From NCBI RefSeq assembly GCF_001750145.1, contig NZ_CP015732.1, forward strand, positions 372,001-436,000: 64,000 nt of DNA, in the 5' to 3' direction. Both the position numbers and the translations under genes were made by a program. Under the pieces are notes generated by a model. It was not told the DNA's origin, ran no database searches, and worked only from the letters and a program-made list of their open reading frames with translations. Numbering within the stretch: the stretch's first letter is position 1; the number at the start of each line of letters is the position of its first letter. Source of the stretch: Arthrobacter sp. U41. GTDB taxonomy: Bacteria > Actinomycetota > Actinomycetes > Actinomycetales > Micrococcaceae. This document shows positions 1 to 8,208 of the stretch, piece after piece.

Positions 1-405
1 GGCCCCATAACAATTGAGGAACTCGCTGAGTCCAAACTAGTGCTCTACGACGCCTTCGCTGGCTGGCGTGACCCCACCCGCCGGCAGATTTTGGAGCGTG
101 CCCGCCTCAAGGGGCTGAAAATCGAACCGGCCATCGAGGTGGAGCATGTCGATACCGCCCTTGGGCTGGTGGCCGCCGGAGCGGCGGACACTTTTGTTCC
201 CCAAGCGATCGTCAGCGGGCCGGGCTTTCCGAGAAATATCCACGCCGTCCCCTTTGCCGAACCTTTGTACGACACGATCGCGCTGGTTCAGCGGGAGGGC
301 GCATATTTGTCACCGGCGACACGGAAGATGGCCCAAATGGCCGCGCGGACCCTCCTGTCCAAAGTGGCACCCGGACAAGACATCAGGCGCGCAACGGTGA
401 AATAG
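1..405 (+). CDS. LysR-family transcriptional regulator, C-terminal part (cut by window edge)
   Basis: The reading frame is open from base 1 to a TAG at 403-405, so the gene begins upstream of the window. The 134 visible residues look like the second half of a LysR-type effector-binding domain: a segment like EELAESKLVLYDAFAGWRD, then an alternating alpha/beta pattern with VEHVDTALGLVAAGAADTFVP (the loop usually read as hydrophobic effector-domain core), and a final helix ending AARTLLSKV. The DNA-binding half is absent, so target and effector cannot be guessed. A substrate-binding protein of another family is a weaker alternative. Confidence 0.6.
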   Translation, partial: GPITIEELAESKLVLYDAFAGWRDPTRRQILERARLKGLKIEPAIEVEHVDTALGLVAAGAADTFVPQAIVSGPGFPRNIHAVPFAEPLYDTIALVQREGAYLSPATRKMAQMAARTLLSKVAPGQDIRRATVK

Positions 406-598
406 CACGGCAGCGGACGCCGTCATCGCGCGGCGGTCGAAGGTCATGGTCAGTTCGGTGACCTTCCGGCAGCAGCACTTCGCACGCCGAGAACTCAGGG
501 AATTCTTGGCCACTTCAGGCCGAATTACTCATGCCACGGCTGCAATAGGCGCGCACACTGATGCCATTCTCGATTTCAATCTACTGGGGGCGGTTCAG

Positions 599-2569
599 AT
601 GATCCGAGTCAGGCCAGGCGGTCTGCAGCGAAGTTTCAATCCTCAACGCCGAAGACTGTGGACTTTCATGGGAGGCTCAGCGGCCCTCCTTTCGCTGCTC
701 CTGCTGTCCGCCGGTGCCACCGGCGCCGCGGCGCCACAGGATCTGCAGTCTTCGTGCAACGCGGCGAAGGAATTGACCGCTGCCGATCATCCGCAACTGG
801 CCTTGGATCTGATTGAGAAAATCCGCGGACCCCTGGACCTGCAGGTGAAGACTCCCAGCATCGCCTGCGAAGCCGAAAGACTCGATGCCGTTGCCGCCCT
901 CGGGGCCGCCCAGCTCAAGGACCAAGCCAAGGCCGGTGCGAAAGCGGCGAAGGAAGAGCCCGCGACGGGGCTGCCCGCAGGCTGGGATGCCTTCGTGAAG
1001 TCATGGGTCATTCCCCTGCAGAGTCCGGTCATGGCAGGGCTGGGGATGGTAGCGGCCCTCCTAGTTCTGGCGAGGCTGTGCGTTTTTATTCCTGGCATGC
1101 CGCCGGCAGCATTGCCTTGGAAACAGCATTCGCTGCGGCTGGGACGGAACTTCCTGTTCGGCGGCCTTCTGCTGATCCTTGCCGCGCCCATTGGCATCAC
1201 TTACACCTTGTCAGGCATTCCGGGTGGAACGGCCGCCGCCTGGTCGCCGGCAGCTTCGCTGGCGATCTGGCTTGGAGTTGGGGTGGCCGGCGCCTTCGCG
1301 TTGAGCCTGTGGATGTCGAGCCGGCTGCGCGTTTCCATCGAAGCCCGCGACAGCAAAGGGGAAGTCAGCGAGGCAGCCACCAACCGTATGGTGGCGCTCC
1401 TGAACGAACTCGGAGGCACCCGTCCTCGAGGGCTGGAGATTCCGCGAGGTACGGACGTCACCGCGCTCAATGACAGCCTGGCATCGGCCAGTTCAAGCAA
1501 CAAAGTATTGACAGCGCTGAGGGCCATCGTCCAGCTCATCTTTGGTGCCGTCCCGTGGCGGGTTTCCATCACGGAGGGGCCTAACGATCACTTAGCCGTG
1601 GTGATCACCCGGAACGGCTGGGCAGCCGGTGCCGCCACCATCACGGGGGACAACGCAGAACTTTTTCCTGCACAACCCGGCGCCTCCCGCAGCGAGGATC
1701 TCCATCTGGACAAAATGGCCGCGGCGTTCATCCTCACCACGATCGCCACACGGCATCAGGGGTTTGAAGGACTGTGCGGGGCAACTGATTGGCGAAGCGT
1801 CGGGCTACAGTTCATCGCGACAACCGACTTCAACGACGCCGAGGACAGGTGCCGCATGCTTCTGGCGAGGGCCACCGACTTTGACCCAAAGAACCTGCTG
1901 GCCGAGGTGGCGCTTCAGAACAAGATGCACCGGAGAAGTACGGACCCGCGGGAGTTGGAATCTTACGCCGAGTGGCTGTGGAAGAAGCAATCCGAGCTCG
2001 GGCAGAGGGGCCGGAACGGAAAGCTCGCAAGCCCCGAGTTTGCAAGCCTGCTATTGCGCCTCCGGCTCACTTATCTCTGCGTCACCCTCAACCTGGCCAG
2101 CAGCTCGGCCGGCTACATCATCGGCGCCGAGCCGCGAGCCGTGGCCCATGAGCTGATGAAATCGCTCAAAGCGCCCTCTCCGGATAGCGAGCCCCTGGCA
2201 CTGCAAATGCGGGCCCGGGCGGCTGTTCTTTGCGCAGCCTTCGATTGTCCTGTCACAGCTGATGAGGACTTCAATACATGGCAGAGGGAAGGGCTGGAGT
2301 CTCCTGCGCCCTACCCGGCCTACAGCGCGGCGTGCCACTACGCCCGTGAGGCTCTGAGACATGAGGGGTCCGCGCGTGCCCAGGCCGCCGCAAAGGCAAA
2401 GGACCGGCTACAGTATTCTTTTGTCGATCCCGAGCTCAAAGCTTGGGCTTCCAAGGACCCCGAGCTCCAGAGGCTGGCCTACCTCGATCCTGAATTCCGA
2501 GCCTTCCTGGACAGCGACGTCAGCCAGGAAGTGCGGACATCCCTCAGCATCATCGTTGTCGACGTATAA
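599..2569 (+). CDS. Unknown membrane protein with large C-terminal soluble domain
   Basis: I do not recognise this 656-residue protein. The start is placed at ATG 599, about 7 bases after a GGGGGCGG ribosome site; an upstream in-frame start at 446 lacks one. It has a signal-like hydrophobic segment at residues about 24-45, an acidic/alanine-rich stretch, then three further membrane segments at about 145-165, 180-200 and 215-235. The remaining 400 or so residues are soluble, with helical repeats near RCRMLLARATDFDPKNLLAE that resemble tetratricopeptide repeats. It is flanked by an unrelated regulator fragment and a convergent GAF-ANTAR gene, so context gives no function. Confidence 0.7.
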   Translation: MIRVRPGGLQRSFNPQRRRLWTFMGGSAALLSLLLLSAGATGAAAPQDLQSSCNAAKELTAADHPQLALDLIEKIRGPLDLQVKTPSIACEAERLDAVAALGAAQLKDQAKAGAKAAKEEPATGLPAGWDAFVKSWVIPLQSPVMAGLGMVAALLVLARLCVFIPGMPPAALPWKQHSLRLGRNFLFGGLLLILAAPIGITYTLSGIPGGTAAAWSPAASLAIWLGVGVAGAFALSLWMSSRLRVSIEARDSKGEVSEAATNRMVALLNELGGTRPRGLEIPRGTDVTALNDSLASASSSNKVLTALRAIVQLIFGAVPWRVSITEGPNDHLAVVITRNGWAAGAATITGDNAELFPAQPGASRSEDLHLDKMAAAFILTTIATRHQGFEGLCGATDWRSVGLQFIATTDFNDAEDRCRMLLARATDFDPKNLLAEVALQNKMHRRSTDPRELESYAEWLWKKQSELGQRGRNGKLASPEFASLLLRLRLTYLCVTLNLASSSAGYIIGAEPRAVAHELMKSLKAPSPDSEPLALQMRARAAVLCAAFDCPVTADEDFNTWQREGLESPAPYPAYSAACHYAREALRHEGSARAQAAAKAKDRLQYSFVDPELKAWASKDPELQRLAYLDPEFRAFLDSDVSQEVRTSLSIIVVDV

Positions 2570-2605
2570 AAGGCCCTGCCCCGAGATTCGCCCAGCCCGA
2601 GTGTC

Positions 2606-3343
2606 TCAGACATCGAAGTGCGTGTGGACTTCCCCGCCGGTGAGGTTGCGGAGGACGTCGGCGGCGACGTCTCTGAGCTTCTGGTTCCGGTTGCTGGAGA
2701 CCTGGGTGAGGATGCCCATGGCTTCCTCCTGGGTGCAGCGGTTCTGGGCCATTACGACTCCGCAGGCCAGGTCGATCGAGGTGCGGTGCTCCATTGCGGC
2801 CTTGAGGTCGTCGGCCCGGGACTGCGCGGTACCGATCCGTACGGCCAGGCGCAGGGAGCGGCCGGCGAGGTCGGCGAAGCCGGCGGCCTTGGCAATGAGC
2901 TCCGGAGTGAACAGCCCGGTGTCCGAGCCGAAGAAGTTCAGCGCGGCGGCCGCGTCCGGGCCGATTTCCAGGGGCACTCCGAGGGTGCTGCGGACGCCCT
3001 GGGCGGCGAGCTGCTGCTGGTAGGCAGGCCAGCGCGGATCGGTGTCGACGTCGGCCAGCAGAACCACGGACTTGGTCCGCAGCGCCTCGATGCACGGGCC
3101 GTCTCCGATGGCCTGCTCGATGCGGTCCAGGATGACGGCCTGGGGGCTGCTTCCCGCCACCGTCATGGTCTTCTTCCGGCGCTGCAGCGTCACACCGCAT
3201 TCGATCTCGGCGCCGGCGGCGGCGCTGAGCATGGCCGCCGAGAATTCAGCGAGTTGGCCGAGGAAGTCCTCGACGTTCTCCGTGCCCATCAGGAGGTCCT
3301 GCAGCTGTAGGGCGGCGGCTTCGTCCTCGGCGTTGTTGGTCAT
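2606..3343 (-). CDS. GAF and ANTAR domain-containing response regulator
   Basis: A 245-residue protein with a GAF sensor domain (about residues 20-165; segment AIGDGPCIEALRTKSVVLLADV followed by GVRSTLGVPLEI is typical of actinobacterial GAF-ANTAR proteins) and an ANTAR RNA-binding domain at about 175-235, with AMEHRTSIDLACGVVMAQN and the EEAMGIL helix. ANTAR proteins bind paired hairpins in nascent RNA to prevent termination; the ligand of this GAF domain is unknown. The gene is convergent with the 599-2569 gene and divergent from the PqqD-like gene at 3460. Only about 115 bases separate the two starts, so they may share a control region. The family call is firm; the target is not. Confidence 0.85.
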   Translation of the reverse strand: MTNNAEDEAAALQLQDLLMGTENVEDFLGQLAEFSAAMLSAAAGAEIECGVTLQRRKKTMTVAGSSPQAVILDRIEQAIGDGPCIEALRTKSVVLLADVDTDPRWPAYQQQLAAQGVRSTLGVPLEIGPDAAAALNFFGSDTGLFTPELIAKAAGFADLAGRSLRLAVRIGTAQSRADDLKAAMEHRTSIDLACGVVMAQNRCTQEEAMGILTQVSSNRNQKLRDVAADVLRNLTGGEVHTHFDV

Positions 3344-3459
3344 GCCTCAATCTAGGCCGGTCCTCGGCGCGAAACAACTCGCCGGCCGCGCGGTAGCATG
3401 AAGCCTTGCGAGGGCGCCGCGTGAAGCAAAATGGCCTCTCTAGTGTCGGCGGAGGTCTC

Positions 3460-3759
3460 ATGGCGGAACAGGTGTGGCGCGTCGGTCCGGACGTCGCCTT
3501 TGTCCAAAGTCCCGACGGCGGCCGCGTCGCAGTCCTGAACCTTGAGCAGGAGGTACCGGTCATCCTGGTCGGAACGGCCGCCTCCGTCTGGAACGGGCTG
3601 GACGGGATCAGGACCGAACCCGAGCTCATCGAAGAACTCGCCCGCGACTACGGTACCGATGCCTCCGCGATCCACGGAGACGTAATGGGCTTGATCCACG
3701 ATTTGAGCAGCAGCGGAACGATTGAACTGTCTCCCCGCGAGAGCGAAGCGAAACAGTGA
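3460..3759 (+). CDS. PqqD-like small peptide-binding protein
   Basis: A 99-residue protein. ATG 3460 is preceded at a good distance by GGCGGAGG, which decides this start over an earlier GTG at 3406. The pattern of a short beta segment (VAVLNLEQEVPVILVGTAASVW), then a helix-turn-helix (TEPELIEELARDYGTDASAI) and a last helix (VMGLIHDLSSSGTIE) is the PqqD/RRE-like winged-helix fold. In RiPP systems this fold binds a leader peptide, but PqqD-like proteins also occur beside polysaccharide genes with no known peptide. Its TGA overlaps the next ATG by one base (TGATG), so it is translationally coupled to the nucleotidyltransferase. No pqqA, pqqE or other PQQ gene is nearby. Confidence 0.75.
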   Translation: MAEQVWRVGPDVAFVQSPDGGRVAVLNLEQEVPVILVGTAASVWNGLDGIRTEPELIEELARDYGTDASAIHGDVMGLIHDLSSSGTIELSPRESEAKQ

Positions 3760-4655
3760 TGGAAGGCGCGCAATCCCTGCACCAGGATGAAGCCGTCCTC
3801 CTGGCCACGGCCCTCGTGGACTACGTGGCAGCATCAGCAGGCCTCCAGGTGTTATTCATCAAAGGTCCCGCCGCCACTATGATGGGCCTCCGTGAAAATC
3901 ATGTCTCCGCGGACGTGGATGTCCTGGTACGACCGGATCAGCTGGACAAGATGGTGGAGCTCCTGGGCGCCAGAGGCTGGCTCGAAAGGCAATCCGGCGT
4001 GTCAGTTGTCCGCCAGTACTTGCACTCCCGGACGCTGTACCACCCGCAATGGAACTGCGATATCGACGTGCACGACAGGTTCCCTGGGATGGAAGCCCCG
4101 CGAGAGAAAGCCTTTGAAACGCTCTGGCGCGACAGGCAGTACCTGGTCTTGGCGACCAGGACCATCCACGTTCCTTCCATACCGGCAGCCGTGATCTTCC
4201 AGGCGCTACACAGCCTCCGGGCTATGGACGATCCCCGCCATCAGCGAGAGTATTCAGGGCTGCTCCAGCGGGTTGATGCCACCCTGCACCAGGACATCGT
4301 TGATCTCAGCGCGGAGCTCGAGTCGACAGCGGCGCTGAAACCGTTCCTGGACGACCTGGGCATGGCAGATCTGCCGGTACGGCAGGGAACCGTCAGCGAG
4401 GAGTGGCGCCACCGCACTTCTGTACACGGCACCGGGACGGCCTACCTGGTCGCGCTCATGGAAAGTCCGTGGCGGGCCAAACCGCGGGTCCTCGCCCGCG
4501 CAATCTTCCCGTCGCGGCTGAGCCTTCGGCACGATGACCTCTATCTTGACGACTCCGTTACCGGGATTGTCAGGGCCTACGTTTCGCGGTGGGGCCGCGG
4601 AATAGCTAGCCTTCCATCAGCAGCCCGGAGAATCAGGGCTACACGCCGCGGGTAG
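3759..4655 (+). CDS. Nucleotidyltransferase family protein (NTP_transf_5 type)
   Basis: A 298-residue protein. The start is ATG 3759, sharing one base with the stop of the PqqD-like gene; a GTG at 3756 is possible. It shows the pattern of uncharacterised nucleotidyltransferases of the NTP_transf_5 group: LFIKGPAATMM near residue 33, then the metal-binding D-x-D motif in SADVDVLVRPDQLDKMV, an ARGW turn, and WNCDIDVHDRFPG with a second acidic pair. These proteins often sit beside PqqD-like and HprK-like genes in cell-surface loci. The substrate is unknown. It most likely acts together with the 3460 protein. An HprK-PqqD fusion lies at 50681-51871 on the other side of the polysaccharide locus. 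Confidence 0.75.
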   Translation: MEGAQSLHQDEAVLLATALVDYVAASAGLQVLFIKGPAATMMGLRENHVSADVDVLVRPDQLDKMVELLGARGWLERQSGVSVVRQYLHSRTLYHPQWNCDIDVHDRFPGMEAPREKAFETLWRDRQYLVLATRTIHVPSIPAAVIFQALHSLRAMDDPRHQREYSGLLQRVDATLHQDIVDLSAELESTAALKPFLDDLGMADLPVRQGTVSEEWRHRTSVHGTGTAYLVALMESPWRAKPRVLARAIFPSRLSLRHDDLYLDDSVTGIVRAYVSRWGRGIASLPSAARRIRATRRG

Positions 4656-5166
4656 CGGGCGATTGGAATCAACTGGGGCTGCATCCTGGGCAGCCTGGGC
4701 ACTCTCCAGCTTGGACTCTTCGTGGAAAAACGGTCCGCACCAAAGCGCTCATGCCGATCGCAGGAAGCAAGATGAGTCCGGCTGTGATGGACAAGCTGGT
4801 CCAACCCAAATCGTGAAGAATGTCTCCGGCCGGACGCTCGGGCCGCGGACGCCGCCAAGGACTGCCATCTATGAGGTTCAACATGTCTTGAGCGTAAGAG
4901 GCAGCATCGCCTGTCCGCCCGAGTAGTGGGTACCCGTCTCTGGACCGCACGGCACTTGGCGCCTTCCCGTGTGTGCCCCTACCCACAACGATTAGCGGGG
5001 CAACCCGCAGGTCTAGAGGTGCCGTGTCGGCTACACAAGACCAGACCTGTGGCAGAAGCGCCCGCGCTTTCCGATAGCCTCATGGAGGTCACCCCGTCTC
5101 GAAAACCGTATATTCGACGGCGCGGAGCACAACAGGAACCTTCTATCTCCCTAAGGCTTCATACCG
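4656..5166. other. Gene-poor stretch with one doubtful membrane-like frame
   Basis: No convincing gene. On the minus strand a 105-codon frame (4669-4986, GTG start, no ribosome site) encodes one hydrophobic stretch near LSITAGLILLPAIGMSALV and reads somewhat like protein, so it may be a decayed gene. A short stretch near 5096-5112 recalls a serine tRNA anticodon arm, but the rest of a tRNA is absent. No terminator hairpin was seen. Confidence 0.35.
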
Positions 5167-6504
5167 TCACTTGTACCCGTCCACGATGGCGGCCGCGATT
5201 TCCTTGTAGGCGCGCCGAGTTTCGGGCCGCAGCACATCCAGGGTGACCAGGTCCCCGTCGGCCACGCCGCGGTCGTGAGGTACGGCGATCAGCTGCCGGC
5301 AGATCCCGGACAGGTGGTCCTCGATCGCGTCCTTATCCACGCGCGAGGAGACCTCGTCCTTGTCCGTGATCACCACGATGGCGTTGCGTGCCAGTTCCTC
5401 ATAGCCGTGGCCGGCCAACCAGTGCAGCGTGCTGCGGGCGCGCTTGGCGCCGCTGACGGCATAACCGGCGGCGATGATCAGGTTGTCCGCGGACTGCAGG
5501 ATGCCGCTCATGGCGTTGTGCGTGACGCCGGTGCCGCAGTCGGTCAGGGCCACCGAGTAGTAGCCGGAGATGAGCTTGCGGATCCGCAGGTATTCCTCGG
5601 CGGTCAGCGAGTCCGAGACCTCGGGGTCCTGTTCGCCGGCGATCAGGTGCAGCCGGCCGGCGTGGTGCATGAACCGGGCGAGAGCCGTCAGCGAATCGAC
5701 GGATTCAATGTTCTTGAGCAGGTCTGTGATGGTCCGAGGGCTCTGCTGCTGGTAGATGCCCTCGCCCAGGGCGCGCTCCACAAGGTCGCCGGAGTCCGGG
5801 TTCGCATCGATCGCGCACGGCGGGTCACCGCGGTATTCCGCCAGGGTCAGTCCAACGCCGACCGTCGTTGAGGTCTTGCCGATGCCGCCCTTGAGGCTCA
5901 GCACGGCAGTGTTGTAGCTGCCCTGGAGCTGGCGGGAGATCCGCCGGCCGAGCTCGTCTTCCTCCCGTTGCCGGGCGCCCGGGCCGAGGTTCAACCCGCC
6001 GCCGGTCATCTTGTAGAGGGCTCCGCGGAAACCGCCGACGGGGCGGGGCTTCTGCTCGCGGACGAAGAGCCCGGGTGAGCTGATGAAGTCCGGAGCGGGG
6101 GCTGCCAGTGCGGCAGCGCGGCTTTCAGACCGGCTGGACCGGACCGGCATTGGCGGCACGGAGGGTGCGGTCTCCGGCGCGGCGGGCACGGCCGCACGCG
6201 AAGGATTCAGCGCGTCCGGGTTTGCGGAGGCCGCGTCAACCGGGACCGAGGCGATGGGAGCGCTGTCCAGCGGGGCACGGCTCGGCGCCGCCGGCGCGTC
6301 CGCTGCGGCGGCAGCCTCGGCCCAGGAGCCGCTGCGGGCTGTGCGCGCTGGTGGGCTGTCGACCTCGTCGGTCGTGATGATGGGCATGGTTCCTGTCCGG
6401 GGGTCGGGGTCCTCGCCGCGGCGGCGGACACGCCGGCGCCGGAGTGCTGGCTGTTCCGCCTCCATGTCAGGGTTGGCTGTGTCGTTGTCCACCGGATCGG
6501 GCAT
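5167..6504 (-). CDS. EspI-like MinD/ParA-family ATPase with proline/alanine-rich N-terminus
   Basis: A 445-residue protein starting at ATG 6504 behind AGGGGGGACC. Residues 1-150 are low-complexity Pro/Ala/Ser/Arg. Then comes a linker containing GGFRGALYKMTGGGLNLGP, and a P-loop ATPase domain with a deviant Walker A (LKGGIGKTSTT, residues 204-214), AIDANPDSGDL and LTDCGTGVTHNAMSG. This order (disordered N-terminus, basic-aromatic linker, ParA/MinD domain) is that of mycobacterial EspI and its relatives linked to type VII secretion. No ESX gene (WXG100, EccC, mycosin) is present here, so it is an orphan. A septum or chromosome-positioning role is possible. It may form a unit with the LysM protein upstream on the same strand. 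Confidence 0.75.
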   Translation of the reverse strand: MPDPVDNDTANPDMEAEQPALRRRRVRRRGEDPDPRTGTMPIITTDEVDSPPARTARSGSWAEAAAAADAPAAPSRAPLDSAPIASVPVDAASANPDALNPSRAAVPAAPETAPSVPPMPVRSSRSESRAAALAAPAPDFISSPGLFVREQKPRPVGGFRGALYKMTGGGLNLGPGARQREEDELGRRISRQLQGSYNTAVLSLKGGIGKTSTTVGVGLTLAEYRGDPPCAIDANPDSGDLVERALGEGIYQQQSPRTITDLLKNIESVDSLTALARFMHHAGRLHLIAGEQDPEVSDSLTAEEYLRIRKLISGYYSVALTDCGTGVTHNAMSGILQSADNLIIAAGYAVSGAKRARSTLHWLAGHGYEELARNAIVVITDKDEVSSRVDKDAIEDHLSGICRQLIAVPHDRGVADGDLVTLDVLRPETRRAYKEIAAAIVDGYK

Positions 6505-6628
6505 GTTGGTCCCCCCTGGGACTCACAGCGCAGACCGCTGCGGTGCTCGGTTGAATTAGTTCAACCGCAAGTCTAGGCGCACACGCATTGGCAAGCGGAC
6601 CATCAAGCATCCGCACATATCGATCCGC

Positions 6629-7525
6629 TCAGTTCAGCGCGATCAACAGCATCTGGTTCGTGCCGGGAATGCAGGTCTGCAGGATCGCCCGGGGAAAGCC
6701 CCCGAAGACGGCAGCGACGGCATTGGTGGTAGCGCCCTGGGCGACCTGTCCGCGGCCACTCGCGGTGTACGTGCCGTAACCGGAGATGACGACGGTTTCA
6801 CCGACGCCGATCCCCGAGAACCGCGCCCACCCGCCGCAGAAGTCGTGCTCGGTGATGAACAGCGCATAGGCATCCGTGGGCGTGAAATGGATCGGGCCGA
6901 TGCACTTATCCACCATGGCCTGGCCGCCCGAGCCCGCCACGAAGATGGTCCGCGCTGCGGGAGCCACCGGCGCAGACACCGCCGGGGCTGCAGGCGCCAA
7001 GGCCGGTGCCGGAGGCGCCGCGGGTACGGCCACCGGCGGGCCCGACAGCTTCAGTGTCTGGCCCGGCAAGATAATGCTGTAAACGCCCAGCCCGTTGGCT
7101 GCAAGCATTGCGTAAACATCAACGCCTAAGCGTGACGCGATGTCGCCGACCGTGTCCCCGGCGACCACGACATACAGGTTGGAATCGACGCCGACGCCGG
7201 CCTCCGGAGGAGCCGCTGCCGGGGGTTCAGAAACTGCACCTGCGGCGGAAGCCTCCGGAGCAGCTGCCGGTGAAGGTTCAGAAGCTACAGGTTGAACGGC
7301 GACCGGCAGCTCGGGCGATGGTTCCGCTGCCTCCGGTGACGAAGATTCCGCCGCCGAAAGGCTCTGGCCGGCCGCGGTTGTTGTCACGCCGGCAGGCGGT
7401 TGAAGCGCCAAGGAGGCGGCCAGAATGCAGGCGATCAGCAGCGGCCCCGCGGCGATCAGCGATCTGGGAGTGCGTGTCGTCGTGCTGTTGCCCGTGAGAC
7501 CGTACTCGTTCAGAACCATCTGCAT
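6629..7525 (-). CDS. LysM protein with sortase-like C-terminal domain
   Basis: A 298-residue envelope protein. It has an N-terminal membrane anchor or signal (residues 22-42), a long Pro/Ala/Glu linker, one LysM peptidoglycan-binding module (about 117-161, YVVVAGDTVGDIASRLGVDV through PGQTLKL), a second Pro/Ala linker and a 105-residue C-terminal domain. That domain reads like a sortase barrel: FITEHDFCGGW (His227), then GVGETVVISGYGTYTASG, and ILQTCIPG (Cys285) near the end, matching the sortase order His ... TC. The usual catalytic arginine after the TC motif is not obvious (TNQMLLIAL follows). Activity as a transpeptidase is therefore uncertain. ATG 7519 is an alternative start. Confidence 0.7.
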   Translation of the reverse strand: MQMVLNEYGLTGNSTTTRTPRSLIAAGPLLIACILAASLALQPPAGVTTTAAGQSLSAAESSSPEAAEPSPELPVAVQPVASEPSPAAAPEASAAGAVSEPPAAAPPEAGVGVDSNLYVVVAGDTVGDIASRLGVDVYAMLAANGLGVYSIILPGQTLKLSGPPVAVPAAPPAPALAPAAPAVSAPVAPAARTIFVAGSGGQAMVDKCIGPIHFTPTDAYALFITEHDFCGGWARFSGIGVGETVVISGYGTYTASGRGQVAQGATTNAVAAVFGGFPRAILQTCIPGTNQMLLIALN

Positions 7526-7782
7526 CAGCCCGCTTCATGACCAGCGCCAACCGGGCCTGACCGTGAGACGAGCTCAAGACTTCAAGGTGGCTGCCCACTC
7601 GTCAAGACGAGGTGGCAGACGCCCCGAACCTGGCAGGAGACCTCTGGCAGTTCCGGACTTGGCCTGAGCCTATTAAGAGGAAGGGCCGCCCACACGCGTA
7701 CCCGCTACTCGGGTTTTTTCCCGGACCACTTGCGCGCCCAGCGGTTTACGCGGATGTGCCGAGCTGGGCGGCGCTGCAGCAG
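7526..7782. other. Intergenic region upstream of the LysM gene
   Basis: About 250 bases between the LysM gene start and the end of the small membrane-protein pair. It should hold the promoter of the LysM/EspI-like genes on the minus strand. I see no clear promoter boxes, no hairpin with a T-run and no convincing additional frame. Confidence 0.4.
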
Positions 7783-7902
7783 CTATCGGGGTGTCAAGGC
7801 CAGAATGACGACGACGACCGTCAACACTGCGAGGACTAGGAGACCAACGTAGGACCACCATTTTGGGCGGTTGCGGTGCGGGTTGATGTCGATGTACGGC
7901 AA
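7783..7902 (-). CDS. Very small membrane protein (39 residues)
   Basis: A 39-codon frame starting at TTG 7902 and ending at TAG 7785-7783. It encodes a polar, basic head (PYIDINPHRNRPKWW) followed by one uninterrupted membrane helix (YVGLLVLAVLTVVVVILAL) and TPR. The start lies two bases after the stop of the preceding 44-codon gene, which suggests translational coupling and makes up for a poor ribosome site. I do not recognise the family. A chance frame with such a clean charged head and single helix is unlikely but possible. Confidence 0.5.
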   Translation of the reverse strand: MPYIDINPHRNRPKWWSYVGLLVLAVLTVVVVILALTPR

Positions 7903-7904
7903 AA

Positions 7905-8039
7905 CTAGGACGCCTGTCGTTTAGGGGCGGACGTCTGCCGCCGGCGTTTGAGGCGCAGGATCCCGTAAGAAAGGGTGGCGAGAAGCACAAGGCTTCCCAA
8001 CAGAACGCATAGGGCGAGAACGTATCCGGACAGAGTCAC
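7905..8039 (-). CDS. Very small membrane protein (44 residues)
   Basis: A 44-codon frame from GTG 8039 to TAG 7907-7905. A strong ribosome site, AGGAGG, lies 8 bases before the GTG, the best evidence that it is translated. The product is one hydrophobic helix (YVLALCVLLGSLVLLATLSY) followed by a basic tail (LRLKRRRQTSAPKRQAS), so the tail should face the cytoplasm. It is followed after two bases by the 39-residue membrane protein. No family is recognised. Such short bitopic proteins often modulate a larger membrane partner, but no partner is indicated here. Confidence 0.6.
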   Translation of the reverse strand: MTLSGYVLALCVLLGSLVLLATLSYGILRLKRRRQTSAPKRQAS

Positions 8040-8208
8040 AGGTGAGACCTCCTGAGAGCAGCGTCATCATTTGACGCGCGCCATGGGATCCCCATCCTCC
8101 GGGCGAGCTGAGCGCTAGCGGGATTGGACCCTGGGTTGCAGATCCTCCACGAGGTTACTCACGGGCCACTGCAGTTGTCCATGTGACGCGCCGCGGGCTC
8201 TGCGCGAG

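Noticed and set aside
3460..4655. PQQ biosynthesis or lasso-peptide cluster
   Set aside because: Only a PqqD-like fold is present; no precursor peptide, radical SAM enzyme, B2 protease or cyclase gene is nearby.
5085..5140. Short stretch recalling the anticodon arm of a serine tRNA
   Set aside because: No acceptor stem, D-arm or T-arm pairs around it; only the loop text resembles a tRNA.
7673..7990. 105-codon minus-strand frame over the small membrane-protein pair
   Set aside because: Pro/Arg/Ser-rich with no ribosome site; the other two frames give clean membrane helices and one has AGGAGG.
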